64,000 nucleotides of DNA, taken from assembly GCA_964489125.1 (NCBI GenBank), contig CAZAXY010000002.1:1-64000 (forward strand). Reading direction: 5' to 3'. This stretch comes from GYS-P2D sp964489125 (GTDB lineage Bacteria; Bacteroidota; Bacteroidia; Chitinophagales; Saprospiraceae). The position numbers were made by a program, and so were the translations under genes. Under the pieces are notes generated by a model that was not told the DNA's origin, made no database searches, and saw only the letters and a program-made list of their open reading frames with translations. Shown here in pieces: positions 1-8,305 of the stretch (position 1 is its first letter; every line of letters starts with the position of its first letter).

Positions 1-1870
1 ACTCATCAAATTCGTTAGTCGTCAGTGGAATAGTTTCATCTAGCATCGTGTTGATCACATCCACAAATGGTACTGCTGCTATGATGCCATTGAATAACTC
101 TGGAGCTTGATTGACAACAGCACCCATCAACAATCCACCAGCACTGCCACCCATGCCATAGAGATGATCATCAGACGTGTAGTCTTCAGCGATGAGATAC
201 TTGGCGCAGTCCACATAGTCGTTGAAGGTGTTCTTCTTTTTGAACATCTTGCCATCCTCATACCATTGGCGTCCCATAGACTGGCCTCCTCGGATATGTG
301 CGATTGCCCACATAAATCCTCGATCCAAGAGGCTAAGTCTCACTGAACTAAACCATGGATCGATCGTACTCCCATAGCTACCATAGGCATATAGCACCAT
401 CGGGCTATCTGCGCCTCGGCGCATACCTTTCTTGTAGACTAATGAGATCGGAACCTCTACGCCATCTCGCACGGTAGCGAACATGCGCTCGGTAACATAC
501 TCTGATGGGTCGTGGCCGCCTATCACTTCTTGCTGCTTCTTGAGGTCTTTCTCACGGGAGGTCATGTCATAGTCAATCGTACTATTAGGAGTGGTCATAC
601 TCGAGTATCCAAAGCGCAGTATATCCGTATCAAACTCAGTATTCGTACTACTATATACCACATATGCTGGCTCCCCAAAATCGAGATAGTGTTCCTCTTC
701 TGTCTGCTGATTAATGACTCTTAAATGTGTCAGGGCATTGCTGCGCTCACTCAGCACTAACCAATTTTTAAATACATCGATACCACTCAATAACACATCC
801 TCTCGATGACCTATAACCTCCGTCCAATTGGACTCCTCTGTTGCATCTACGGACGTCTCCATCAATCTGAAGTTGACGGCATCACGGTTAGTTACGATAT
901 AAAACTTGTCATCGTAGTGCTCAATGCTATATTCATGCTTAGTGCCTCTCGGAGTGAACTGTTGAAAATCTCCTCGAGGATTATCGGCTTTTAATATTTG
1001 ATAGTCACTTACTAGTGTGCTGCTATTATATATGATGATGTAATCATCAGACTTCGATTTATATACTCCTATATAATAGGATGGGTCTTTCTCATGGTAC
1101 ACAACGACATCGGCGTCCACGGCACTACCGAGTTCATGTCTCCATATCTTCTCAGACAGTAGCGATACTTTGTTTTTTGAGGTATAATAGAAGGTCTTAT
1201 TATCATTAGCCCAAGCGCCTCCTGGTTGTGCATCACCCAGCTCGTCTTCATATACCTCACCAGTCTCAAGGTTTTTAAACTTATAGGTGTAAATCCTTCT
1301 ACTAAGGAAATCTTCTGCAAAAGCAAGGATCTTATTATCAGGACTTACTGACAAACCTGAGGCCGCATAGTAATCTTTGCCTTCTGCACGCTTGTTAGCA
1401 TCGAGCATAATCTCTTCATCCGCATCTAGTGTTCCCTTCTTACGGCAGTAGATCGGATACTCTTTACCCTCTTCATAGCGGGTGTAATACCAATAGCCAT
1501 TTTTGATATATGGTACGGACTCATCAGTTTGCTTGATACGCCCTACAATCTCCTCATACAATTGAGACTGCATATCCTCGGTATGATTCATGACTTGGTC
1601 CGTATAATCATTCTCTGCATTAAGATAATCTAACACATCTTGCGTATGCTCATCAGGAGTTTCAGCGCTTTTTTGATCATCTGTAAGCCTCATCCAATAA
1701 TATGGATCTACTCTCTCATGTCCATGCCAAGTAATAAGTGTGTCCTTCTTGGTTGCAATTGGGGCATCTACGCCCTGTATCTTTTTAGTCATCGATTCTT
1801 CTTGTTTTTCTTGGCATGCGCTTATACTAATCATCGCAGCTAACAACATTATAAGAGATAGTTCTTTCAT
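1..1870 (-). CDS. ptrB: Oligopeptidase B (S9A serine peptidase) lipoprotein, C-terminus beyond the window
   Basis: Reading the minus strand from the ATG at 1870 gives about 623 residues of an S9A prolyl-oligopeptidase-type protein that runs off the window edge. It starts with a lipoprotein signal (SISAC lipobox near residue 20), followed by the S9 N-terminal beta-propeller (for example YYWMRLTD and YWYYTRYEEGKEY). The alpha/beta-hydrolase domain then begins and carries the GGSAGGL nucleophile elbow, Ser near residue 577. The catalytic Asp and His would lie past base 1. Oligopeptidase B cleaves short peptides after basic residues; the lipobox suggests an envelope-anchored form. The family is near-certain; oligopeptidase B rather than prolyl oligopeptidase is inferred from the RYEEGKEYPIYCR-type region. 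Confidence 0.9.
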   Translation of the reverse strand, partial: MKELSLIMLLAAMISISACQEKQEESMTKKIQGVDAPIATKKDTLITWHGHERVDPYYWMRLTDDQKSAETPDEHTQDVLDYLNAENDYTDQVMNHTEDMQSQLYEEIVGRIKQTDESVPYIKNGYWYYTRYEEGKEYPIYCRKKGTLDADEEIMLDANKRAEGKDYYAASGLSVSPDNKILAFAEDFLSRRIYTYKFKNLETGEVYEDELGDAQPGGAWANDNKTFYYTSKNKVSLLSEKIWRHELGSAVDADVVVYHEKDPSYYIGVYKSKSDDYIIIYNSSTLVSDYQILKADNPRGDFQQFTPRGTKHEYSIEHYDDKFYIVTNRDAVNFRLMETSVDATEESNWTEVIGHREDVLLSGIDVFKNWLVLSERSNALTHLRVINQQTEEEHYLDFGEPAYVVYSSTNTEFDTDILRFGYSSMTTPNSTIDYDMTSREKDLKKQQEVIGGHDPSEYVTERMFATVRDGVEVPISLVYKKGMRRGADSPMVLYAYGSYGSTIDPWFSSVRLSLLDRGFMWAIAHIRGGQSMGRQWYEDGKMFKKKNTFNDYVDCAKYLIAEDYTSDDHLYGMGGSAGGLLMGAVVNQAPELFNGIIAAVPFVDVINTMLDETIPLTTNEFDE

Positions 1871-1934
1871 AAGTTCGATATTATCTTTCGTCAAATATTA
1901 TAACAATATACGCCAAGCTCTACTATGCTACACA

Positions 1935-2354
1935 TCAATTCTTCCAGTTGATCCATTGTAAGGTTGAGGCTTGAATGTTTTTAGGCGGAAATCGTCTGTC
2001 ATTCCATTTTGTCCCTTGGTCAGCGAAATAGTCTTTTGCCAAGTGATTGCACCATCTTTCTACCCAATATTGCTGATGTCCTTTCCCAAAACCTCCTGTA
2101 GCAGCACTCATTAAACTCAAGGTGCCTATCACCCCATAAAAACTCAGATATCCTATCTTACGAGCTTGTAATATGTGTCCAAATTCATGCCTGACCGTGG
2201 GAAGGTCTTCTTGAAATGTCGATCTACCAACAAAAATGCCGATACCAGGCAAGCACAATCCCGCACTTCCATATCCTGTACCAAAGCGCTCACCCTCATA
2301 GATTGGGATACCCTCAAATACTGCAACCTGTTGGAATCCAAACCAGGAGATCAT
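1935..2354 (-). CDS. Small HExxH-motif protein, putative zinc metallopeptidase-like
   Basis: A 139-residue protein with HEFGH near residue 57, the zinc-binding HExxH signature. It is followed by a hydrophobic stretch (YLSFYGVIGTLSLMS) that could be one membrane segment, then an aromatic, charged tail (YWVERWCNHLAKDYF) where a third zinc ligand could lie. No signal peptide is obvious. Its start codon overlaps the stop of the MoxR-type ATPase gene by 4 nt, so the two are probably translationally coupled. I recognise the motif but not a named family; activity is an inference and it could be a non-catalytic member. Confidence 0.65.
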   Translation of the reverse strand: MISWFGFQQVAVFEGIPIYEGERFGTGYGSAGLCLPGIGIFVGRSTFQEDLPTVRHEFGHILQARKIGYLSFYGVIGTLSLMSAATGGFGKGHQQYWVERWCNHLAKDYFADQGTKWNDRRFPPKNIQASTLQWINWKN

Positions 2355-3817
2355 TCATCACTTACCAAGTCATCAAACATTCCTGCCAGCGGGTCGCTGA
2401 AATTCATCTGTGTATCGATGATGTCTTTACCGATTGCCTCACAAGATGCCAAGCCGTGCAAGATCAACTCCATGATATAATAGATCTCATCTTTATCGGA
2501 GGAGAAATCCGAAGCTAATTTTTTCAGTCCTGATATCTTATCGAGCTTAGCTCTAAAGTCCTTTTCAGAATCATCATTGAGAAGTTCTAACTTATTACCA
2601 TTTGAGAACCATTCTTTAATTGGAGTATAAGGGTCCTTATCTGATTTTACCGATTTGTCAGGATCAACAAAAGTCTCTAAGAAGGTCTCTTTAATTGATT
2701 GATTGATTAGGTCAATTGCAACTCCATATGGGCCTTCTTGCTCACCTTCATATACGAGCTCTACCTTGCCGGTTATACTTGGTATAATGCCCCAAAAGTC
2801 AGTAATGCGCACAGACGTATGCTTGTCTCCATTGATCAATGCACGTCGCTCTGCAGCACTTACGAGATTTTCTAAGGCAGAAATACTCATACGAGCTGAA
2901 ACACCAGACTTTTCATCTACATACTCGCTCTCACGAGCATTGAATGATACTAATTCCAGCAGTGTCCGCAAATCACTGACGATATGTACCTTTTCATTTT
3001 GGGCAGATTCTATGATCGCTTCTTGCTCAGTAATGGTTCTCGCTATTTCTATAGTCTTAGGATAATGTGTCAATATCTGACTTTCTATCCTATCCTTGAG
3101 CGGCGTTACGATACTTCCTCGATTAGTATAGTCTTCTGGATTAGCCGTAAATACGAACTGTATATCGAGCGGAAATCGCAGCTTGAATCCTCTAATCTGC
3201 AAGTCTCCCTCCTGAAGGATATTAAATAGTGATACCTGTATACGTGCTTGCAAATCTGGCAACTCATTAAGGACGAATATCGATCTGTGCGATCGGGGCA
3301 CCAATCCAAAGTGAATCACTCGTTCATCGGAGTAAGGCAACTTTAATGCTGCTGCCTTGATGGGATCTACATCACCGATGAGATCCGCAACACTTACATC
3401 GGGTGTGGCAAGTTTCTCAACATAGCGATCCGTTTTATGAATCCACGTAATAGGGGTCTTATCTCCATGCTTTGCTATCGCATCAATGCCATAGCGAGAT
3501 AATGGCATGAGTGGATCATCATTAATCTCACTGCCCTCTACTACTGGGATATAATCATCTAATAGCTCTGTCATCATACGTGCTATCCTCGTCTTCGCCT
3601 GTCCTCTCAACCCTAGTAATAAGATGTTATGCTTAGAGAGTATGGCCCGCTCGATATCAGGTAAGACCGTATCCTCAAATCCTATGATACCCTGAAATAC
3701 TCTCTCGTTGCTTTGCAACTTCTTAACCAGATTATCTCGAAGCTCCTGCTTTATACTCTTCGCTACATATCCTTCTTTCTTTAGCTGTCCTAAAGTCTTT
3801 ATCTTGTTTATATCCAC
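2351..3817 (-). CDS. MoxR-family AAA+ ATPase (magnesium chelatase ChlI-like)
   Basis: This 488-residue AAA+ protein has a Walker A typical of MoxR proteins (GLRGQAKTR, near residues 69-77), a Walker B/sensor region (FVLNELPDLQ) and a sensor-1 Asn in FVFTANPEDY. The remaining C-terminal ~200 residues are acidic and family-specific. MoxR ATPases work with VWA-domain partners as chaperone or metal-insertion machines. Here the VWA partner gene lies directly upstream on the same strand (38-bp gap) and a small HExxH protein follows with a 4-nt overlap. The substrate is unknown. Annotation as magnesium chelatase would be over-specific because no chlorophyll genes are visible. Confidence 0.88.
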   Translation of the reverse strand: MDINKIKTLGQLKKEGYVAKSIKQELRDNLVKKLQSNERVFQGIIGFEDTVLPDIERAILSKHNILLLGLRGQAKTRIARMMTELLDDYIPVVEGSEINDDPLMPLSRYGIDAIAKHGDKTPITWIHKTDRYVEKLATPDVSVADLIGDVDPIKAAALKLPYSDERVIHFGLVPRSHRSIFVLNELPDLQARIQVSLFNILQEGDLQIRGFKLRFPLDIQFVFTANPEDYTNRGSIVTPLKDRIESQILTHYPKTIEIARTITEQEAIIESAQNEKVHIVSDLRTLLELVSFNARESEYVDEKSGVSARMSISALENLVSAAERRALINGDKHTSVRITDFWGIIPSITGKVELVYEGEQEGPYGVAIDLINQSIKETFLETFVDPDKSVKSDKDPYTPIKEWFSNGNKLELLNDDSEKDFRAKLDKISGLKKLASDFSSDKDEIYYIMELILHGLASCEAIGKDIIDTQMNFSDPLAGMFDDLVSDE

Positions 3818-3855
3818 TATTGCTATTTTCTCATTAATGGGATTTGTTCCCAGCT

Positions 3856-4956
3856 CTATCGTCTTCTTTTCTTCTTATTTTCCTTGTAGTCCATAAATAT
3901 GAACTCACCTAATCCTTTCAGTCCGCTATAGAATGCCTTACCTTGATTAGCTCTGGTAAATTGATCCACGAAATTTCTCAAGTACGGATCACTTGCAATC
4001 ATGAATGTGGTAATTGGTATCTGCAGTTTGCGACATTTTACCGCCAATCCAAGCGTACGATTCAAGATCTTGCGATCTAGGCCAAAGGCATTTTTATAAT
4101 ACTTCTTTCCTTTCTTGATGCAGGTTGGCTTCCCATCAGTGATCATCATAATCTGCTTGTTAGGATTCTTCCGACGTCTTAAAATATCCATCGCAAGCTC
4201 AAGTCCCGCCACAGTATTGGTATGATAAGGTCCTACTTGCAAGTATGGGAGGTCCTTAATCTCTATCTTCCAAGAGTCATTGCCAAAGACTATAACATCA
4301 AGTGTGTCCTTAGGATACCTGGTCTTGATTAGCTCTGCCAGAGCCATAGCGACCTTCTTGGCGGGGGTAATACGATCCTCTCCATATAAGATCATTGAGT
4401 GCGAGATATCAATCATCAGCACCGTGCTCATCTGGCTCTTATAATAGGTTTCGTGGACCTCGAGATCATCTTGCGTAAGCCTGAACTCGTCTAATCCATG
4501 ATTGATCTGCGCATTCTTAAGAGACTCAGAGACAGCAATTTTGTCGAGGTTGTCACCAAACTGAAATGGTCTCATCTCAGACGTGTGTTCATCTCCTCGA
4601 CCTGTATGGCGAGTGATATGGTTACCCCGTTTTGACTTCTTGAGTTGATCAAATATGTCATCAAGGGCTTTCTTACGCAACTCGATCTCCATTTTGGCCG
4701 TAGGGCCAAACAGGCCAGAACCATCCTTACGATCTCCGATGTAGCCCTTGTCAATAAGTTCCTGGATAAAATCAGCCATACCATAGTTGGCATCCGTTAT
4801 CTTATAGTGTTTATCCAGTTCTGTCAACCAGGATAGCGCTTCGGATACATCGCCCGATGTATATACGAGCAAATCCTGAAACATCTTCAACAAACGCTCA
4901 AAAGGACTTCCCGCTAAATCGTCAGGTTGATAATCACTAAATCTCCATCCTATCAT
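3856..4956 (-). CDS. VWA-domain protein, partner of the MoxR-type ATPase
   Basis: A 366-residue protein whose C-terminal half is a von Willebrand A domain with an intact MIDAS: DISHS (DxSxS) near residue 178, a conserved Thr in HTNTVAG, and Asp in MITDGKPT. The N-terminal ~170 residues are helical and charged with no signal peptide, so it is probably cytoplasmic. It is the first gene of a three-gene minus-strand operon (VWA, MoxR AAA+, HExxH protein). VWA/MoxR pairs are widespread and are thought to act in protein-complex assembly or metal insertion; the client here cannot be told. Confidence 0.88.
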   Translation of the reverse strand: MIGWRFSDYQPDDLAGSPFERLLKMFQDLLVYTSGDVSEALSWLTELDKHYKITDANYGMADFIQELIDKGYIGDRKDGSGLFGPTAKMEIELRKKALDDIFDQLKKSKRGNHITRHTGRGDEHTSEMRPFQFGDNLDKIAVSESLKNAQINHGLDEFRLTQDDLEVHETYYKSQMSTVLMIDISHSMILYGEDRITPAKKVAMALAELIKTRYPKDTLDVIVFGNDSWKIEIKDLPYLQVGPYHTNTVAGLELAMDILRRRKNPNKQIMMITDGKPTCIKKGKKYYKNAFGLDRKILNRTLGLAVKCRKLQIPITTFMIASDPYLRNFVDQFTRANQGKAFYSGLKGLGEFIFMDYKENKKKRRR

Positions 4957-5039
4957 CGTGAGTAAAACTACATTTATTAATTATTTGTTTCCTCCTCTTC
5001 TATCTAATCTATGCCTTATTTTGCAGCTTTCAGTACAAT

Positions 5040-5558
5040 ATGAGCAAAGCTGTATTGCGTAACGTCACCATCGAAGATCTCGATCTGTTAAGGGAAGTCT
5101 CCATTCAGACATTTACCGCAGCCTTCGCACATATGAATACTGCTGAAAACATGTCCTACTATCTAAATCAGGCCTTTAATAATGATCAACTCGTCAAGGA
5201 ATTGAACGATCCTGATTCCAACTTTCAGTTCCTCAAAGTATCCGATGATGTAGTAGGATATTTCAAAATCAATTTCCGTACAGCTCAGACAGAGTCCATT
5301 CATCCAGACGCTATGGAAATACAACGCATCTATCTACAGCCTCATGTTCAGGGTCAAGGATTGGGAAAACTTATGATACAAACTGTGGAATCAATCTGCA
5401 AAGACCATAACTGCCCATTGATCTGGCTTGGGGTTTGGGACAAGAATGAACGTGCAATCAAGTTCTATGAGAAGATGGGATTCACAATATTTGATGGTCA
5501 CGACTTCCCCTTTGGAGATGATCTACAGAGAGATCACTTAATGAGGAAATTTTTCTGA
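5040..5558 (+). CDS. GNAT-family N-acetyltransferase, PaiA-like
   Basis: This 172-residue single-domain GNAT protein has the acetyl-CoA pyrophosphate-binding motif QGQGLGKLM near residue 107, preceded by the motif A strand (MEIQRIYLQP) and followed by NERAIKFYEKMGF, the C-terminal GNAT motif. The overall pattern resembles Bacillus PaiA-type polyamine acetyltransferases, but the substrate is not determined by sequence. It is divergent from the VWA operon (83-bp gap). The stop codon lies in a short tandem run of tttttctga-like units at about 5549-5575. Confidence 0.85.
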   Translation: MSKAVLRNVTIEDLDLLREVSIQTFTAAFAHMNTAENMSYYLNQAFNNDQLVKELNDPDSNFQFLKVSDDVVGYFKINFRTAQTESIHPDAMEIQRIYLQPHVQGQGLGKLMIQTVESICKDHNCPLIWLGVWDKNERAIKFYEKMGFTIFDGHDFPFGDDLQRDHLMRKFF

Positions 5559-5605
5559 TTTTTCTGATTTTTCAGAATTTAATGTATCTTCATTAAAATG
5601 ATAAT

Positions 5606-5872
5606 ATGAAGATGGGAGACAGTAAACTTAAAATGGGTTGTTGCAATGTCGAGGCAATAGTCAGCTTTGATGAGCGCGGGCAACTTGTCATTCCTAAAGA
5701 CGTCCGGAAGAAGTATGGGCTGAACGCTGGAGATAAGTTTGCATTAATCTCCTGCAGCACTGACAAAGACCCAGCTGGTGGGACATGCTGCTTCACACTG
5801 ATGAAAACTGTACAATTAGAGGATATGGTCAAGAAGAGTCTTGGGCCAATGTTTAGTGAAATTTTCAAATAG
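5606..5872 (+). CDS. AbrB/SpoVT-type regulator resembling HgcC, Cys-rich
   Basis: An 88-residue protein with a swapped-hairpin AbrB fold signature (VSFDERGQLVIPKDVRKKYGL, then AGDKFALIS). It has five cysteines in unusual places: CC at residues 12-13 before the DNA-binding strand, one in the middle and CC near residue 68. This arrangement resembles the small AbrB-like proteins annotated as HgcAB-associated HgcC, which also carry an N-terminal CC and a late CC; no hgcA or hgcB is visible in this window. The paired cysteines suggest binding of a thiophilic metal or metalloid, which is an inference. The 24-residue Cys-rich peptide gene follows 57 bp downstream on the same strand. Confidence 0.75.
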   Translation: MKMGDSKLKMGCCNVEAIVSFDERGQLVIPKDVRKKYGLNAGDKFALISCSTDKDPAGGTCCFTLMKTVQLEDMVKKSLGPMFSEIFK

Positions 5873-5929
5873 ACTCCTTCTTGTCGACGGAGGGTTCATC
5901 TATTTTTTCACTTTTAAAATTTTTCGATT

Positions 5930-6004
5930 ATGATTAGTTTATTGTTGACAACTCTTTTCGTTGCGCTACCTGATGGTTGTTGCTGCGGATGTGGATGTTG
6001 CTAA
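5930..6004 (+). CDS. 24-residue peptide with hydrophobic N-half and Cys-rich tail
   Basis: ATG at 5930 opens a short frame ending TAA at 6002-6004. The first half is hydrophobic (MISLLLTTLFVALPDG) and the last eight residues are CCCGCGCC, six cysteines out of eight. Too short for standard gene callers, it lies between the HgcC-like regulator and a strong hairpin that begins 12 nt after its stop. Position, codirectionality and the extreme composition argue for a real peptide, either a membrane-associated metal-binding peptide or a Cys-codon leader peptide. No homology can be claimed from sequence alone. Confidence 0.5.
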   Translation: MISLLLTTLFVALPDGCCCGCGCC

Positions 6005-6016
6005 TCTAAGGTAGGT

Positions 6017-6048
6017 GGCGCCCCGAAGGCTGTGCCTTCGAGGGCGCC
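6017..6048 (+). terminator. Strong GC-rich hairpin after the Cys-rich peptide
   Basis: Arms 6017-6030 and 6034-6048 pair over 14 bp with one bulged A and a 3-nt loop (tgt). The following sequence is T-rich (ccatttattatttct) rather than a clean T-run. It most likely ends the regulator/peptide transcript, but it could also act as an attenuator before the lipoprotein gene at 6119. Confidence 0.75.
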
Positions 6049-6118
6049 CCATTTATTATTTCTGCAAGATACTCCTAAATTCAATAAGCATAATCATACC
6101 TCTTAGCGTCTATATAGT

Positions 6119-6454
6119 ATGAAATATGCTGTACATCAACTCCTATTTATCTTATTGGTTTTATCTGCTTGCTCAAGCGACGACCGACCAGAATGCATCA
6201 ATACTTTGATCTCTAATTTTCAATCCAATCAAGAGGGATGTTCAGGAGCCTCAATTATTCAGTATGAATTTCAAGGCGAGGAGGTCTATGCCTTTACAGA
6301 TGGCACATGTCTGAACGATGGCGGAACACAAGTGTGGGATATGGACTGTAATTCTGTTTGTTTTCTAGGAGGAATTGCTGGATTCACACTATGCCGAGAA
6401 GTTGACTTCTTCCAAGTTGCAGAACGATTGGATGTTATTTGGATGGAGGAGTGA
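6119..6454 (+). CDS. Small Cys-containing lipoprotein (DUF6970-like)
   Basis: A 111-residue protein with a lipoprotein signal (LLVLSAC, Cys near residue 18). The mature part carries several cysteines and the order PECINTLI, YEFQGEEVYAF, DGTCLNDGG, FLGGIAGF and a final VIWMEE. That pattern resembles small Bacteroidota lipoproteins I associate with DUF6970; the assignment is from memory and uncertain. It is probably anchored in the outer membrane or periplasm. It lies 70 bp past the hairpin that closes the Cys-peptide locus. Confidence 0.7.
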   Translation: MKYAVHQLLFILLVLSACSSDDRPECINTLISNFQSNQEGCSGASIIQYEFQGEEVYAFTDGTCLNDGGTQVWDMDCNSVCFLGGIAGFTLCREVDFFQVAERLDVIWMEE

Positions 6455-6496
6455 ATGTGTGAGTTAGAGATCAGTTAAAATTATAACAACTCATAA

Positions 6497-6958
6497 TTAC
6501 ATCTCGACAACGGGCTTATCCTTATTGACCTCCATAATGTCCCAAGTATGATCATGAAGCAAGCGGGCGGTAGCCAGATAGTAATAAGGTGCATCCTTGC
6601 CCCATTCTTGCTCTGATACCATCGATAGTATCCACGAACCATCTTTCTTCTCATATAAGTGATAAACCTGTCCCATCACTGGCTTAAAAGCACAATCCGC
6701 CAGATATACCTTTTCTGATACGTCGATGCGATCATGGATGTCCTGTGCTTGAGCTAAGAGCTTCTCCACTTGATCTTTAATCTGGTGGAGCTGATTAGCC
6801 GTTTGTTCATACATCGCAGTCATCGAGGTCCCTTTGGCGCGACCCTTATCTATAGGCTTGATAATCGCACCACCCACCGTATGAGCATACGGGAGCAAAT
6901 GTGGATCTTTCGCAATTTTATCCTTGTCAATTGGGTTTATTTTCTTGTCGGACATCAC
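6497..6958 (-). CDS. DUF2452-family protein
   Basis: This 153-residue soluble protein has the hallmarks of DUF2452: the N-terminal NPIDKDKIA...LLPYAHTVGGA...KPIDKG stretch, then AMYEQT followed by a helical region with regular hydrophobic spacing (HQIKDQVEKLLAQAQDI), then VMGQVYHLYEKKDGSW. Function is unknown; it is common as a single-copy gene in Bacteroidota. The preferred start may be the second Met. It is divergent from exbB across a 253-bp gap holding a perfect inverted repeat. Confidence 0.8.
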   Translation of the reverse strand: MMSDKKINPIDKDKIAKDPHLLPYAHTVGGAIIKPIDKGRAKGTSMTAMYEQTANQLHQIKDQVEKLLAQAQDIHDRIDVSEKVYLADCAFKPVMGQVYHLYEKKDGSWILSMVSEQEWGKDAPYYYLATARLLHDHTWDIMEVNKDKPVVEM

Positions 6959-7010
6959 TCTTTACTTGCTATGAACATAACGCCTAAACTATTAAAAAGA
7001 TCGACTCATG

Positions 7011-7032
7011 GGTAGTGTACATATACACTACC
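7011..7032. repeat. Perfect 9-bp inverted repeat in the DUF2452/exbB divergent gap
   Basis: Arms ggtagtgta (7011-7019) and tacactacc (7024-7032) flank a 4-nt centre. The repeat lies 53 bp upstream of the DUF2452 start and 180 bp upstream of exbB, so it could be an operator or a hairpin in the 5' leader. Nothing else marks its role. Confidence 0.5.
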
Positions 7033-7133
7033 GAGCTCTTGAGCACATAGAGAAATGGCCACTAATTAATCATAAAACTCACATTATCAATAATTAACAC
7101 CTTATAAATTATCGTAATATGTAAGGTTTATTA

Positions 7134-7141
7134 TATTTTTG
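7134..7141 (+). promoter_or_regulatory. Possible Bacteroidota -7 element (TAnnTTTG) of exbB
   Basis: The octamer TATTTTTG matches the Bacteroidota -7 consensus TAnnTTTG, 71 bp upstream of the exbB ATG in a very AT-rich leader. No good -33 TTTG was found at the expected spacing, so this is a weak call. Confidence 0.25.
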
Positions 7142-7211
7142 AATTTTAAATGCGCTCAAACAATAAAAAGGGCGTATTACATAGTTATCATTCTTTAAAC
7201 TGAAGAAACGC

Positions 7212-7898
7212 ATGTTAGGATTAATCCTTTTTCAAAGTAAAGCAGCCGAAGAGGCCGAAGCAGAATCAATATCACAAGGCGTATTAGATATTATATTTCA
7301 AAGTGGCCCATTAGGGATGGCGATCTTTGCAATCTTGTTCGTCCTCTCAGTTATAGCATTAGCCATCTTTTTTGAGCGATGGATAACAATTAAGAAAGCT
7401 GGTCGCATCGATCAGAACTTTATGAATAACATCCGAGCATCTGTAGCAGCTGGTAACATCGCCGGTGCACAAGCACTCTGCAAGACTAAGTCAACTCCAG
7501 TATCACGGATGGTAGAGAAGGGCCTCATGAGAATCGGCAAGCCACTAAGTGATATAGATGCAGCCATCGAGAATGTCGGAAACCTTGAAGTATTTAAGCT
7601 CGAGAAGAATCTATCCACACTCGCCAGTATAGCTGGTGCAGCACCGATGATCGGATTCTTTGGTACCGTGACTGGTATGATTCAGGCATTTTATACTATG
7701 GCATCAGAGCAAAATGTAACCCCAGATGTTTTAGCAGGTGGTATATACCAAGCCTTAACGACTACAGCATTCGGGCTATTAATCGGTATTATCGCATTCG
7801 TAGGATATAACCTACTCGTGGCAAGCGTTGAGAAAGTAGTCTTTAAGATGGAAGCCTCGACTGTTGAGTTCATGGATCTCCTACAAGAGCCAGCTTAA
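7212..7898 (+). CDS. exbB: ExbB/TolQ/MotA proton-channel family protein
   Basis: A 228-residue inner-membrane protein with three predicted membrane segments: one near residues 36-56 (MAIFAILFVLSVIALAIFF) and two in the C-terminal half around the family core ASIAGAAPMIGFFGTVTGMI and ALTTTAFGLLIGIIAF. It forms the proton-driven stator with ExbD that energises TonB for outer-membrane transport. Two exbD genes follow at 19-bp and 1-bp spacing, so it opens a three-gene operon. The cognate tonB appears to lie 5.9 kb downstream, past a block of minus-strand genes. Confidence 0.93.
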   Translation: MLGLILFQSKAAEEAEAESISQGVLDIIFQSGPLGMAIFAILFVLSVIALAIFFERWITIKKAGRIDQNFMNNIRASVAAGNIAGAQALCKTKSTPVSRMVEKGLMRIGKPLSDIDAAIENVGNLEVFKLEKNLSTLASIAGAAPMIGFFGTVTGMIQAFYTMASEQNVTPDVLAGGIYQALTTTAFGLLIGIIAFVGYNLLVASVEKVVFKMEASTVEFMDLLQEPA

Positions 7899-7917
7899 TA
7901 GCGCAGATCAGCTATAG

Positions 7918-8304
7918 ATGAAAAAAAGAAATAAAGTCAGCGCCGAGTTCAGCATGTCATCCTTGACGGATATCATCTTTCTATTGTTGATATTCTTTAT
8001 GTTGACGTCCTCAATGATCCAGATCAATATGGAGTTACCTGAGTCGAGCAGTAAGACAGTTGCTCCGACAGACTATTCAGTAATGATGACGGTGGATGGC
8101 AATGTGACTTTTAATGGTAAGAAGGCTAAGTTCTCTCAGATAGAAAGCCTGGTGCGTGCCGCAATCGCTGATGACTCTAATAAAGAAAATGCCACAATTG
8201 CTATCTTCTCGGAAGTCGGTGTACCCTGGGAAAAAGTGGCCGATGTCATGGAAATTGCCAGCAAACTCAGGATGCGAGCTATCATAGGGACACAACCTAA
8301 CTAA
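7918..8304 (+). CDS. exbD: ExbD/TolR biopolymer transport protein (first copy)
   Basis: A 128-residue protein with a short cytoplasmic N-terminus, one membrane helix (SLTDIIFLLLIFFMLTSSM) holding the essential proton-carrying Asp of the LTDI motif, and a periplasmic ExbD domain. It partners with ExbB. The second exbD begins one base after its stop and shares the N-terminal S.AEF.MSSLTDIIFLLLIFF block, so the two are paralogues from a tandem duplication typical of Bacteroidota exbBDD operons. Confidence 0.93.
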   Translation: MKKRNKVSAEFSMSSLTDIIFLLLIFFMLTSSMIQINMELPESSSKTVAPTDYSVMMTVDGNVTFNGKKAKFSQIESLVRAAIADDSNKENATIAIFSEVGVPWEKVADVMEIASKLRMRAIIGTQPN

Positions 8305-8305
8305 T

